Shown here piece after piece: positions 29,082-38,114 of a DNA stretch of 64,000 nucleotides. Location: positions 668,110 to 732,109 of the forward strand of contig NZ_AVPK01000001.1 in the NCBI RefSeq assembly GCF_000768685.1. Reading direction: 5' to 3'. Each line of letters begins with the position of its first letter. Within the stretch, counting starts at the first letter, position 1. The notes below the pieces were generated by a model. It was given only the letters and a program-made list of their open reading frames with translations, searched no databases and had not been told where the DNA came from. Made by a program: the position numbers and the translations under genes. This stretch comes from Knoellia subterranea KCTC 19937. Lineage in GTDB: Bacteria; Actinomycetota; Actinomycetes; Actinomycetales; Dermatophilaceae.

Positions 29082-29114
29082 GCGGGCCGCTCACCACGAA
29101 GGTGAGCGGCCCGC
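29082..29114 (-). terminator. Rho-independent terminator of the rplQ operon
   Basis: A perfect 14-bp stem, GCGGGCCGCTCACC / GGTGAGCGGCCCGC, with a 5-nt loop 29 bp after the rplQ stop. On the minus strand it is followed by TTGCTTTTGTG, the T-rich tract expected of an intrinsic terminator. Confidence 0.85.
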
Positions 29115-29142
29115 CTGTCTGAGCAGAGTGGCTATGAGCCGA

Positions 29143-29871
29143 TCAGGACTCGTCCTCGACCTGCTGCTTGGCCTCGCCACCGGCCGGCTCGAAGCCAGCG
29201 GCCTTGGCGTCGTCCGCCGAGGCGAACCAGAACTCGGCCTCGGTGACGTCGTACCACTGCGAACCGGGCACGTGGTACTTGCCCGAGTCGGCGTTGCCCT
29301 TGACGGCGTAACCCTCGGGAGCGGAGCCGTCCTCGTTGGAGGCGACGGCACCCTTCGGCAGCTCGACGGCGGCAGCAGCCTCGGTGGCCTCGGTCTCGGT
29401 GGCCTCAGCCTCGACGACCTCGGTCTCGACGACCTCAGCCTCGGCGGCCTTGGCCTCCTTGGCGGCACGCTTGGTCGCGCCCTCGGCCTCCTTGACGGTG
29501 GCCTTCTTGGCGACGGGCTCGCGGACGAGCTCGATGACCGCCATGGGGGCGTTGTCGCCCTTGCGGGGACCGATCTTCGTGATGCGGGTGTAGCCACCCT
29601 GGCGCTCGGCCATGTCCGGCGCGACCTCGACGAAGAGGCGGTGGACGACACCCTTGTCACGGACGACCGTCATGACCCGGCGACGGGCGTGAAGGTCACC
29701 GCGCTTGGCGAACGTGATGAGACGCTCGGCCAGCGGGCGAAGGCGCTTGGCCTTGGCCTCGGTGGTGGTGATCGAGTCGTGCTCGAACAGCGACGTCACG
29801 AGGTTCGCCAGGATGTGGCGCTCGTGAGCCGGTCCGCCTCCGAGACGGGGACCCTTGGTGGGCGTAGGCAT
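29143..29871 (-). CDS. rplQ: Ribosomal protein bL17 with an extra C-terminal module
   Basis: 242 residues, about twice the bacterial norm. Residues 1-120 are normal L17 ([40 protein letters not shown]). A Lys/Glu/Ala-rich, Val-Glu repeat linker (about 121-180) leads to a 56-residue module at 182-237 with [19 protein letters not shown] and [13 protein letters not shown]. The same module ends L4 in this genome (53668-53835) with 43 of 56 identical residues. It resembles small YHxPxxxWYxxTxAExWF modules found at the ends of actinobacterial proteins, related to Ada-type metal-binding folds, and called 'sunset domain' in some annotations as far as I recall. Function on the ribosome is unknown. rplQ ends the alpha operon. 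Confidence 0.95.
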   Translation of the reverse strand: MPTPTKGPRLGGGPAHERHILANLVTSLFEHDSITTTEAKAKRLRPLAERLITFAKRGDLHARRRVMTVVRDKGVVHRLFVEVAPDMAERQGGYTRITKIGPRKGDNAPMAVIELVREPVAKKATVKEAEGATKRAAKEAKAAEAEVVETEVVEAEATETEATEAAAAVELPKGAVASNEDGSAPEGYAVKGNADSGKYHVPGSQWYDVTEAEFWFASADDAKAAGFEPAGGEAKQQVEDES

Positions 29872-29900
29872 GTCTGTATCTCCTAGGGGTTAAGTCAGCG

Positions 29901-30941
29901 TCAGAGCTGCTCGTCCTCGGCGAACGACGCGTCCTCGGCGTCGTCGGCGTCGGAGAAGCTGAACTCGTCGTCGTAGGAAGCGATCTGGCTCGGGTCGAAG
30001 CCGGCGGGGCTGTCCTTGAGCGCCAGGCCCATGCCGTGCAGCTTGGCCTTGACCTCGTCGATGGACTTCTGACCGAAGTTGCGGATGTCGAGCAGGTCCG
30101 CCTCGCTGCGACCGACGAGCTCACCCACGGTGTGGATGCCCTCGCGCTTGAGGCAGTTGTAGGAACGGACCGTGAGGTCGAGGTCCTCGATCGGCAGTGC
30201 CAGGTCAGCGGCAAGCGCCGCGTCCGTCGGCGACGGGCCCATGTCGATGCCCTCGGCCTCGACGTTGAGCTCCCGGGCGAGGCCGAAGAGCTCGACGAGG
30301 GTCTTGCCGGCAGAGGCGAGCGCGTCACGCGGGGTGACGGCCTGCTTGGTCTCGACGTCGAGGACGAGGCTGTTGAAGTCGGTGCGCTGCTCGACTCGGG
30401 TCAGCTCGACCTTGTAGGTGACGTTGAGGACGGGGCTGTAGATGGAGTCGACCGGGATACGGCCGATCTCCTGGTCACCGGACTTGTTCTGGGCGGCGGA
30501 GACGTAGCCGCGACCGCGCTCGACGGTCAGCTCCATCTCGATGCTGCCCTTGTCGTTGAGCGTCGCGATGTGCAGGTCGGGGTTGATGACCTCGACACCG
30601 GCCGGCGGAGCGATGTCCGCGGCGGTGACGGCGCCAGAACCCTGCTTGCGGAGGTACATCACCACGGGCTCGTCGTGCTCCGAGGAGACGACCAGGCCCT
30701 TGATGTTGAGGATGATCTCGGTGACGTCTTCCTTGACACCGGGGATCGTGGAGAACTCGTGGAGGACTCCGTCGATGCGGATGCTCGTGACGGCGGCACC
30801 GGGGATGCTCGAGAGCAGGGTGCGGCGGAGCGAGTTCCCGAGCGTGTAGCCGAAGCCGGGCTCGAGGGGCTCGATGACGAAACGGCTCCGGTTCTCGGAG
30901 ATGACGTCCTCGGTGAGGATCGGACGCTGTGCGATGAGCAC
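29901..30941 (-). CDS. rpoA: RNA polymerase alpha subunit
   Basis: 346 residues from a GTG start with AAGGA upstream. The N-terminal dimerisation/assembly domain ([40 protein letters not shown]) and the C-terminal DNA-binding domain ([40 protein letters not shown]) are joined by a linker. A 30-residue acidic tail ([20 protein letters not shown]) follows, usual in actinobacteria. It lies between rpsD and rplQ; a large hairpin separates it from rpsD. Confidence 0.98.
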   Translation of the reverse strand: MLIAQRPILTEDVISENRSRFVIEPLEPGFGYTLGNSLRRTLLSSIPGAAVTSIRIDGVLHEFSTIPGVKEDVTEIILNIKGLVVSSEHDEPVVMYLRKQGSGAVTAADIAPPAGVEVINPDLHIATLNDKGSIEMELTVERGRGYVSAAQNKSGDQEIGRIPVDSIYSPVLNVTYKVELTRVEQRTDFNSLVLDVETKQAVTPRDALASAGKTLVELFGLARELNVEAEGIDMGPSPTDAALAADLALPIEDLDLTVRSYNCLKREGIHTVGELVGRSEADLLDIRNFGQKSIDEVKAKLHGMGLALKDSPAGFDPSQIASYDDEFSFSDADDAEDASFAEDEQL

Positions 30942-31092
30942 GGTGATTTCCTTCCCACGGGCGACCGCTATATGACGCCTCGTGAAGCTGCCGGGTCCAG
31001 CCCGGCGCCCCGGTCACCTCTGTCCGTGACCGAAACAAGCACTGCAACAAACACTTCGGTATGCCGGGTGCGCACCTTCGTGCGTCCGGCTC

Positions 31093-31154
31093 CGACTTCT
31101 TGCCCGTGTGGGACAACTCGCTGGAGCTCGTCGTCCCACACGGGCAAGAAGTCG
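31093..31154. terminator. Perfect 22-bp stem hairpin between rpsD and rpoA
   Basis: CGACTTCTTGCCCGTGTGGG plus AC pairs perfectly with the complement ending GGCAAGAAGTCG around an 18-nt loop, starting 8 bp after the rpsD stop. It lies inside the alpha operon, so it would attenuate rpoA-rplQ unless these have their own promoter in the 150-bp spacer. Its arms match the rmuC/VOC hairpin at 464-517. Confidence 0.75.
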
Positions 31155-31161
31155 GTTGGGC

Positions 31162-31770
31162 TCAGTTCTTCGAGTAGAACTCGACGATGAGCTGCTCGGT
31201 CAGGATCGAGTCGATCTGCGCACGCACCGGAAGCGAGTGGATCAGGATCTGCAGCGAACCCGGGACGACCTGGAGCCAGGCCGGGGTCGGGCGCTCGCCG
31301 AAGGTCTCACGCGCCAGCTGGAACGGGAACGTCTCCACCGACTGCTTGCGTACGGTGATGATGTCGTACTGCTCCACGCGGTAGGACGGAACGTCCACGC
31401 GCACGCCGTTGACCTCGAAGTGGCCGTGCGTCACGAGCTGACGAGCGGCACGACGGGTGCGGGCCAGGCCCGCGCGGTAGATGACGTTGTCGAGTCGCGA
31501 CTCGAGGATCGTCAGGATGTTCTCACCGGTCTTGCCGGGGCGGTTCGCCGCTTCCTTGTAGTAGCGACGGAACTGCTTCTCCATGACGCCGTAGGTGAAG
31601 CGGGCCTTCTGCTTCTCCTGGAGCTGGGTGAGGTATTCCTTCTCCTGCATCCGGCGACGACCGTGCTGGCCGGGCGGGAAGGGACGCAGGTCGAAGTTCT
31701 TGTCGCCGCCGACGAGGTCGACCTTGAGGCGACGCGACTTCTTGGTGATGGGGCCGGTGTAACGAGCCAT
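31162..31770 (-). CDS. rpsD: Ribosomal protein uS4
   Basis: 202 residues, cysteine-free (zinc-independent) type. MARYTGPITKKSRRLKVDLV start, PPGQHGRRRMQEKEYLTQLQ, and the S4 RNA-binding domain ESRLDNVIYRAGLARTRRAA / RQLVTHGHFEVNGVRVD are present. It is a primary 16S rRNA binder and often the autoregulator of its operon. Confidence 0.98.
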   Translation of the reverse strand: MARYTGPITKKSRRLKVDLVGGDKNFDLRPFPPGQHGRRRMQEKEYLTQLQEKQKARFTYGVMEKQFRRYYKEAANRPGKTGENILTILESRLDNVIYRAGLARTRRAARQLVTHGHFEVNGVRVDVPSYRVEQYDIITVRKQSVETFPFQLARETFGERPTPAWLQVVPGSLQILIHSLPVRAQIDSILTEQLIVEFYSKN

Positions 31771-31809
31771 GATTAAAGGTCTCCGTCTTCTGTATCTCTA
31801 GACCAGCGC

Positions 31810-32214
31810 TCAGACGCGGCGGCGCTTGGGCGGGCGGACACCGTTGTGCGGCGAAGGCGTGACGTCCTGAATCGAGCCGACCTCGAGACCGGCAGCGGTC
31901 AGCGAGCGGATCGCGGTCTCGCGGCCGGAGCCGGGACCCTTGACGAAGACGTCGACCTTGCGCATGCCGTGGTCCATGGCGCGACGGGCAGCGGCCTCAG
32001 CGGCGGTCTGCGCGGCGAACGGGGTGGACTTGCGCGAACCCTTGAAGCCGACCTGGCCGGCCGAGGCCCAGCTGATGACGGCACCGGTGGGGTCGGTGAT
32101 CGAGATGATCGTGTTGTTGAACGTCGACTTGATGTGGGCCTGGCCCACGGCGATGTTCTTCTTCTCCTTGCGGCGCACCTTCTTGGCGCCGGCCAAACGG
32201 CCCTTGGGAGGCAT
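31810..32214 (-). CDS. rpsK: Ribosomal protein uS11
   Basis: 134 residues. A basic actinobacterial N-terminal stretch precedes the core [40 protein letters not shown] and the invariant ending [18 protein letters not shown]. The rpsM stop overlaps its start by one base (TAATG), so both are coupled. Confidence 0.98.
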   Translation of the reverse strand: MPPKGRLAGAKKVRRKEKKNIAVGQAHIKSTFNNTIISITDPTGAVISWASAGQVGFKGSRKSTPFAAQTAAEAAARRAMDHGMRKVDVFVKGPGSGRETAIRSLTAAGLEVGSIQDVTPSPHNGVRPPKRRRV

Positions 32215-32591
32215 TACTTACCAACCTTCTTCTTGCCGGCGACGGTGCGCTTCGGACCCTTGCGGGTGCGCGCGTTGGTCTTGGTCCGCTGACCGCGAAC
32301 GGGGAGGCCCTGACGGTGACGACGGCCCTCGTACGAACCGATCTCGACCTTGCGGCGGATGTCGGCTGCGACCTCACGGCGGAGGTCACCCTCGACCTTG
32401 AGGTTCTCGTCGATCCAGTCGCGCAGGGCGACCAGGTCGGCGTCGGTCAGGTCCTTGACGCGGGTGTTGGCGTCGACGCCGGTGGCGGCGAGAGCCTTCT
32501 GGGAGCTGGAGCGGCCCACACCGAAGATGTAGGTCAGTGCGATCTCGACGCGCTTCTCGCGCGGGAGGTCGACTCCTTGGAGACGTGCCAT
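32214..32591 (-). CDS. rpsM: Ribosomal protein uS13
   Basis: 125 residues from the ATG at 32591 ([20 protein letters not shown]). [38 protein letters not shown] and [19 protein letters not shown] are diagnostic. The open frame extends upstream but without family similarity. It contacts the P-site tRNA through its basic tail. Confidence 0.98.
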   Translation of the reverse strand: MARLQGVDLPREKRVEIALTYIFGVGRSSSQKALAATGVDANTRVKDLTDADLVALRDWIDENLKVEGDLRREVAADIRRKVEIGSYEGRRHRQGLPVRGQRTKTNARTRKGPKRTVAGKKKVGK

Positions 32592-32837
32592 CTGTTGATG
32601 GTTCCTGTTCTGTGTTTCCGGAGGTCTGGTGCAACGCCGGTCCGGGGATTCGTCCACGACTCGGATGTCGTGGTCCTCGGTCCTCGGCCTCCGGGCCGAG
32701 GGTGACGTCCCGGGCTCACCTCTTCAGGTGACGCACACGGGGGTCGGGCGCTGCGTTCTCATTCGTTTGTGCGTGTGCTCGAAGGCTGTGCTTCGTGCAG
32801 GGTTCCTCGCCTCTCGGCTCGGATGGTGATGCTGCAA
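32592..32837 (-). other. Spacer between rpmJ and rpsM, no gene
   Basis: A 246-bp gap that is unusually long for this operon. It contains CCGGGACGTCACCCTCGGCC-type GC-rich pairing stretches on the minus strand (GGCCTCCGGGCCGAGG near 32685-32702). It may hold a second promoter or an attenuator before rpsM. I see no open frame with similarity to a known protein. Confidence 0.35.
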
Positions 32838-32951
32838 TCAGCCCTGGCGCTGCTTGTGGCGCGGGTTCTCGCAGATGACCATGACCCGACCGTTGCGGCG
32901 GATCACCTTGCACTTGTCACAGATCTTCTTGACGCTCGGCTGAACCTTCAT
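32838..32951 (-). CDS. rpmJ: Ribosomal protein bL36
   Basis: A 37-residue protein, [20 protein letters not shown] then [17 protein letters not shown]. It is the zinc (C+) form with CDKC and the C...H pair (CENPRH). It is too short to appear in ordinary open-frame scans. AAAGG lies 5 bases upstream of the ATG. infA lies 95 bp upstream. Confidence 0.97.
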   Translation of the reverse strand: MKVQPSVKKICDKCKVIRRNGRVMVICENPRHKQRQG

Positions 32952-33046
32952 GTCGCCTTTGCTGTCGTGATCGATCCGTCCCGGGCCAGTGGTCTGTCCC
33001 GGGTGTTGCTGGTGTTGCGTGTGCTGCTGCTGGTGGGCGAACCCGG

Positions 33047-33268
33047 TCAGCGGTAGCGGAAGACGATGCGGCCTCGGGTCAGGTCGTAGGGGCTGAGCTC
33101 CACCACCACGCGGTCCTCGGGGAGGATCCGGATGTAGTGCTGTCGCATCTTCCCGGAGATGTGTGCGAGCACCTTGTGACCGTTGGTGAGCTCCACGCGG
33201 AACATCGCGTTGGGGAGCGCCTCAACGATGGTGCCCTCGATCTCGATGACGCCGTCCTTCTTGGCCAT
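33047..33268 (-). CDS. infA: Translation initiation factor IF-1
   Basis: 73 residues of S1-like OB fold: [60 protein letters not shown] and RGRIVFRYR. It binds the ribosomal A site during initiation. In many relatives infA follows map; here map is about 8.6 kb away because an accessory block lies between. Confidence 0.98.
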   Translation of the reverse strand: MAKKDGVIEIEGTIVEALPNAMFRVELTNGHKVLAHISGKMRQHYIRILPEDRVVVELSPYDLTRGRIVFRYR

Positions 33269-33559
33269 ACCCTCTCAATCCGTTGCTGGCCCCACCCTGG
33301 GCGTGGCGCAAAGGCCACCAGTGGAACCATGGGAGATGCGATCGCGCATGCGTGAGCACACGAGACCGACGCTCCATCCTACGGGAGGGCGCGCTGAGCA
33401 CGAAATCGACGGAGTATGCCGTCCGCCGGCCTCGCGCCCGCTCGCCCCCGTCCCGTTGCGTGTCTGTCCGCCCGCCTCCGGCCGTCCTACTCAGGTCGGA
33501 CACCGTCAGCGCCCCCGGGATGACGCCTGCGTGGCCGCGGGCTTGTGAGACTGGTGCAC

Positions 33560-34813
33560 ATGACCGTGAACATCGCCGTCGTCGGGGACCCCGCCCTCCC
33601 GGACGACCGTGACGCCCTGACCCGTGCTCGAGCCCTCTCGCGCGAGGCGGCCGCCGACCTCGAGTGGTGGCCACTCACCGTCCCGGAGGTGGACGAAGGT
33701 CGCCTCCTCGGGTTCGACGCGATCTGGTTCATGGCCTGGCCCGAGACTCCCGGAGCCGATGAGGCCCGGCGCGCCGCGTGGGCGGCGTCGCACCAGGGCA
33801 TCCCCTTCGTCGTCTCCGCCGCCGAGCCACCGGGATGGTTCGTCGGGCAGGCACGCGAGCGGACGGCATACCGGATCCGTGCCGAGCAGCGCGCGACGGA
33901 ACTCGCCGCGCTCGAGGCGGCCGAACGCGAGCCGCGGTCCTACGTCCACCAGATGCGCGGACCTCGATACCGCTGGTGGCGCCCTCTCGTGGCCCTCGCC
34001 GTGGCGACGGTCGTCTTCATCGTGTGCGCGTCGTTCATCTTTGCCGTGCCGGCGGTCACTGGGCTCGTCGGCTCCGAGGACGACTTGGCCAACCCGGTCA
34101 GCCCGTGGGGTTCGCTCACGCTCAACCTCGCCCTCGCGGCGCTCATCCCCGCGACGCTGCTCGGGGTGTGGGCCGGGTTCGGTCGGAGCCCGTGGCGGGT
34201 CTTCTCGGTCGCGAGGAGGATGCGGTGGGGCTGGCTCGGGTGGTGCTTCCTCGTGCTGCTCCCGTTGTGGGCGGCCTACCTCGCCGTGACGTGGTTCGTC
34301 TTCGACCAGGAGGTGCTCGATCGGCCGGAGCACTGGGTGGCACTGCTCGTCATCACGGCCCTGACGACACCACTGCAGGCGGCCGGCGAGGAGGTCGCCT
34401 TCCGTGGCGGGCTCGTGCAGGGCGTCGGTGCATGGTTCCGGTCCCCGGTCGTCGCGTTCGTCGTGACGCTCGTGCTCTCCACGGCCCTGTTCGCGGCGGC
34501 GCACGGCTCCGCGGACCCGTGGATCGTCATCGAGCTCGGGTGCTTCGCCGTCGCGGGCTGCTGGCTCGCGTGGCGCACGGGCGGGCTCGAGGCCGCGATC
34601 GCCCTGCACGTCGTCAACAACCTGCTCATCACGTTCACGGGGATCCTGCTCGGCGGGCTCGATGAGTCCTACGTCGACACGACCAGCACCGGCTCGCCCG
34701 TCTCCGCGCTGATGAACGTGGCGGCCACGGCGCTCGTCACCGCGGTGCTGTTGTGGCTCGCCCGTCGTCGCGGAATCGCCCCGCGCGGCTGGCGCACCCC
34801 CGCCCTCGGCTGA
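33560..34813 (+). CDS. CPBP-family intramembrane protease with an unusual soluble N-terminal domain
   Basis: 417 residues from the ATG at 33560 (a GTG at 33545 is also possible). The C-terminal half is a CPBP/Abi glutamic protease: about seven membrane helices, motif 1 AAGEEVAFRGGLVQGVG (EExxxR) and later HVVNNLLITF. The first ~95 residues are a soluble alpha/beta domain, VNIAVVGDPALPDDRDALTR, LLGFDAIWFMAWPETPGADE, GIPFVVSAAEPPGW, which resembles the start of amidotransferase-like proteins related to the CTP synthase C-terminus. A charged linker with ERTAYRIRAEQRATELAALE joins the two. Target and partner are unknown; such proteases act in prenyl-protein processing or bacteriocin immunity. Confidence 0.8.
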   Translation: MTVNIAVVGDPALPDDRDALTRARALSREAAADLEWWPLTVPEVDEGRLLGFDAIWFMAWPETPGADEARRAAWAASHQGIPFVVSAAEPPGWFVGQARERTAYRIRAEQRATELAALEAAEREPRSYVHQMRGPRYRWWRPLVALAVATVVFIVCASFIFAVPAVTGLVGSEDDLANPVSPWGSLTLNLALAALIPATLLGVWAGFGRSPWRVFSVARRMRWGWLGWCFLVLLPLWAAYLAVTWFVFDQEVLDRPEHWVALLVITALTTPLQAAGEEVAFRGGLVQGVGAWFRSPVVAFVVTLVLSTALFAAAHGSADPWIVIELGCFAVAGCWLAWRTGGLEAAIALHVVNNLLITFTGILLGGLDESYVDTTSTGSPVSALMNVAATALVTAVLLWLARRRGIAPRGWRTPALG

Positions 34814-34816
34814 CGG

Positions 34817-34899
34817 CGGTCGCGGCCCTTTATCGGGTGACCCGACAAAGGGCCGCTCGACCCCGGGTGCCAGCTCGGGTCGAGCGGGCCAAAGTCGGG
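34817..34899. terminator. Composite terminator with alternative stems (CPBP / meaB)
   Basis: GCGGCCCTTT pairs with AAAGGGCCGC (34821-34855). The same right arm, extended as GGGCCGCTCGACCC (34850-34864), can instead pair with GGGTCGAGCGGGCC (34877-34890). The three arms lie between convergent genes and give each direction its own stem. Confidence 0.7.
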
Positions 34900-34923
34900 T
34901 CGGGCGAACTGCCCGGCGCGGGG

Positions 34924-35907
34924 TCAGCCATCCGAACCACCGGGCAGGAAGAGATCGAGGATCTTGGTGGCGGCGTCGACGGCGCTGAGCTCGCCGCTGC
35001 GGACGGCGGCCTCGATGGCGTCGCGCTGCTCGCGCACGGCCGGAGCCGAGCGCACGGCGTCCTCGAGGTGGGACTCGACGAGCGCCCACATCCAGTCTTG
35101 CTGCTGCTGGGCACGACGAACCTCCAGCGACCCCTCCGACTCGAGGTGGACGCGGTGCTCGAGCACGGCCGCCCAGACCTCGTCGAGCCCGGCGCCGGTC
35201 TGGGCCGAACACGTCAGCACCGGAGGGCGACGCACCTCGGCGCCGGGGAGCATGAGCCGCATCGCGGCCGTGAGGTCCTTGGCGGCGGCCCTCGCGGGGA
35301 GCTCACCGTCGCCGTCGGCCTTGTTGACCGCGATGACGTCGGCGAGTTCGAGGATGCCGCGCTTGATGCCCTGGAGCTGGTCACCGGAACGCGCGAGCGT
35401 CAGCAGGAGGAACGTGTCGACCATCTCGGAGACGGCGATCTCGTTCTGGCCGACGCCGACGGTCTCGACGATGACGACGTCGTGGCCGGCCGCCTCCAGG
35501 ACGAGCATCGACTCACGCGTCGCACGCGCCACACCCCCGAGGTGACGTCCGCTCGGACTGGGCCGCACGAAGGCGTGGTCGCTCGCGCTGAGCTCGCCCA
35601 TGCGGGTGCGGTCTCCCAGGATCGAGCCGCCCGTGCGGCGCGAGCTCGGGTCGACGGCAACGACCGCAACCTTGTGCCCGGCCTCGATGAGGCGCAGGCC
35701 CATGGCGTTGGTGAAGGTCGACTTCCCGGCTCCCGGCACACCCGAGATCCCCACTCGCACAGCGGAACCCGTGTATGCCGTGAGCTCGGTGAGGAGCGCA
35801 CGCGCCCGTTCGCGGTGGTCGGGTCGGGACGACTCGACCAGGGTGATCGCGCGCGCGACCGAGGCGCGGTTGCCCGCGCGAACACCCTCGAAGAGCTCGT
35901 CGGTCAC
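34924..35907 (-). CDS. meaB: Methylmalonyl-CoA mutase GTPase chaperone MeaB
   Basis: A 327-residue G3E-family GTPase that protects and reloads methylmalonyl-CoA mutase with B12. P-loop [38 protein letters not shown] with [24 protein letters not shown], and base motif VNKADGDG are clear. A C-terminal dimerisation arm follows. Its GTG start overlaps the mutB stop (GTGA), so all three mutase genes form one transcript. Confidence 0.95.
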   Translation of the reverse strand: MTDELFEGVRAGNRASVARAITLVESSRPDHRERARALLTELTAYTGSAVRVGISGVPGAGKSTFTNAMGLRLIEAGHKVAVVAVDPSSRRTGGSILGDRTRMGELSASDHAFVRPSPSGRHLGGVARATRESMLVLEAAGHDVVIVETVGVGQNEIAVSEMVDTFLLLTLARSGDQLQGIKRGILELADVIAVNKADGDGELPARAAAKDLTAAMRLMLPGAEVRRPPVLTCSAQTGAGLDEVWAAVLEHRVHLESEGSLEVRRAQQQQDWMWALVESHLEDAVRSAPAVREQRDAIEAAVRSGELSAVDAATKILDLFLPGGSDG

Positions 35908-38114
35908 GCGCCGCTCGCGCTGATGTCGGCACCCGCGGTCGACTCGGTGTCGCCGTGCAGCCGCGTGCGCAGGTCGCCGATGAGGTCGATGGCGGCCGTC
36001 GCGATGACGGTGCCGGGCGGGTAGATCGCGTCGGCACCGGCCTTGCGCAGGTCGTCGAAGTCCTGCGTCGGGATGACACCGCCGACGACGATCATGAGGT
36101 CCTCACGGCCCAGTGCGTCGAGCTCCTTGCGGAGCGCGGGCACGAGCGTGAGGTGTCCGGCCGCGAGTGAGGACACGCCCACGACGTGCACGTCCGACTC
36201 GACGGCCTGCCGGGCGACCTCGCCCGGCGTCTGGAAGAGCGGGCCCACGTCGACGTCGAAGCCGAGGTCGGCGAAGGCGGTCGCGATGACCTTCTGGCCG
36301 CGGTCGTGGCCGTCCTGGCCCATCTTGGCGACGAGGATGCGCGGGCGGCGGCCCTCGGCCTCCTCGAACTCGTCGACGAGCGCCTGCGCCTTGCGCACGT
36401 TCGCGTCGGAGCCGGCCTCGTCGGAGTACACGCCACCGATCGTACGGATCTGGGCGGTGTAGCGCCCGAAGGCCTCCTCCATCGCACTCGACATCTCACC
36501 CACGGTCGCCTTGGCGCGGGCCGCGTCGATGGCGAGGGCGAGGAGGTTGGTCTCGAGGGTGCCGTCGGACCCGGCCTTGGCGGCCTCGGTCAGGCGTGCG
36601 AGCGCTGCCTGGGTTGCGGCCTCGTCGCGCTCCGCGCGCAACCGCTCGAGCTTCGCGATCTGCGAAGCGCGCACCGCGGCGTTGTCGACCTTGAGCACCT
36701 CGATGGGTTCGTCCTGCTCCGGGATGTAGCGGTTGACGCCGATCACCGGCTGCTGGCCGGAGTCGATGCGGGCCTGTGTGCGCGCCGCGGCCTCCTCGAT
36801 GCGCATCTTGGGGATGCCGGCCTCGATGGCCTTGGCCATGCCACCGGCGGCCTCGACCTCCTGGATGTGCGCCCAGGCGCGCTCCGCGATGTCGTGGGTG
36901 AGGCGCTCGACATACGCCGACCCGGCCCATGGGTCGATGGTGCGGGTCGTGCCCGACTCCTGCTGGATGACGAGCTGGGTGTTGCGGGCGATGCGCGCAC
37001 TGAAGTCGGTCGGGAGCGCGATGGCCTCGTCGAGGGCGTTGGTGTGCAGGCTCTGCGTGTGGCCCTGCGTCGCGGCCATCGCCTCGATGCAGGTGCGGAT
37101 GACGTTGTTGAAGACGTCTTGCGCGGTGAGCGACCAGCCCGAGGTCTGGCAGTGGGTGCGCAGGCTGAGCGACTTGGCGTTCTTCGCGCCCTGCTCCTCG
37201 ACGAGCCGCGCCCAGAGCAGGCGGGCCGCGCGCATCTTGGCGACCTCCATGAAGAAGTTCATGCCGATGGCCCAGAAGAAGGACAGGCGCGGCGCGAACC
37301 GGTCGACGTCGAGGCCGACGGCCTTGCCGGCGCGGAGGTACTCGACACCGTCGGCCAGCGTGTAGGCGAGCTCGAGGTCCTGCGTCGCCCCGGCCTCCTG
37401 CATGTGGTAGCCCGAGATGGAGATCGAGTTGAACCGCGGCATCTTCTCCGACGTGAACGCGAAGATGTCGCTGATGATCCGCATCGACGGCTCGGGCGGG
37501 TAGATGTAGGTGTTGCGGACCATGAACTCCTTGAGGATGTCGTTCTGGATGGTCCCGGAGAGCTGTTCGGGCGCGACGCCCTGCTCCTCCGCGGCGACGA
37601 CGTAGAGCGCGAGCACGGGGATGACCGCGCCGTTCATCGTCATCGACACCGACATCTGGTCGAGCGGGATGCCGTCGAAGAGGGTGCGCATGTCGTAGAT
37701 CGAGTCGATCGCCACACCTGCCATGCCGACGTCGCCCTCGACGCGCGGGTGGTCGCTGTCGTAGCCGCGGTGGGTCGCGAGGTCGAAGGCAACGCTGAGG
37801 CCCTTCTGACCGGCGGCGAGGTTGCGCCGGTAGAACGCGTTGGACTCCTCGGCGGTGGAGAACCCGGCGTACTGGCGGATCGTCCACGGCTGGTTGACGT
37901 ACATCGTCGGGTAGGGGCCGCGCAGGTACGGCGGCGCTCCCGGGATGGTCTCGAGGAAGTCGAGCCCGTCGAGGTCCTCGTCGGTGTAGAGCTGCGGCAC
38001 CTCGATCTGCTCGGGCGTCAGCCAGACATCACCAGTGGGTTCAGGGCTGACCGCGTCGGCGGCGGGGCGCCCGTCGCCGAGGTCGATGCTCGTGAAGTCG
38101 GGGATGCTGCTCAT
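35904..38114 (-). CDS. mutB: Methylmalonyl-CoA mutase large (catalytic) subunit
   Basis: 736 residues. The TIM barrel has [20 protein letters not shown] with FSTAEESN, and [20 protein letters not shown] for the substrate channel. The B12 domain keeps the base-off histidine motif [20 protein letters not shown]. It interconverts succinyl-CoA and methylmalonyl-CoA in propionate catabolism or precursor supply. Its ATG overlaps the mutA stop by four bases (ATGA). Confidence 0.96.
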   Translation of the reverse strand: MSSIPDFTSIDLGDGRPAADAVSPEPTGDVWLTPEQIEVPQLYTDEDLDGLDFLETIPGAPPYLRGPYPTMYVNQPWTIRQYAGFSTAEESNAFYRRNLAAGQKGLSVAFDLATHRGYDSDHPRVEGDVGMAGVAIDSIYDMRTLFDGIPLDQMSVSMTMNGAVIPVLALYVVAAEEQGVAPEQLSGTIQNDILKEFMVRNTYIYPPEPSMRIISDIFAFTSEKMPRFNSISISGYHMQEAGATQDLELAYTLADGVEYLRAGKAVGLDVDRFAPRLSFFWAIGMNFFMEVAKMRAARLLWARLVEEQGAKNAKSLSLRTHCQTSGWSLTAQDVFNNVIRTCIEAMAATQGHTQSLHTNALDEAIALPTDFSARIARNTQLVIQQESGTTRTIDPWAGSAYVERLTHDIAERAWAHIQEVEAAGGMAKAIEAGIPKMRIEEAAARTQARIDSGQQPVIGVNRYIPEQDEPIEVLKVDNAAVRASQIAKLERLRAERDEAATQAALARLTEAAKAGSDGTLETNLLALAIDAARAKATVGEMSSAMEEAFGRYTAQIRTIGGVYSDEAGSDANVRKAQALVDEFEEAEGRRPRILVAKMGQDGHDRGQKVIATAFADLGFDVDVGPLFQTPGEVARQAVESDVHVVGVSSLAAGHLTLVPALRKELDALGREDLMIVVGGVIPTQDFDDLRKAGADAIYPPGTVIATAAIDLIGDLRTRLHGDTESTAGADISASGA

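Noticed and set aside
29143..29345. The long tail of L17 considered as a frameshift or gene fusion artefact
   Set aside because: The same module in the same arrangement ends L4, and both are in frame with normal stops, so it is a real domain.
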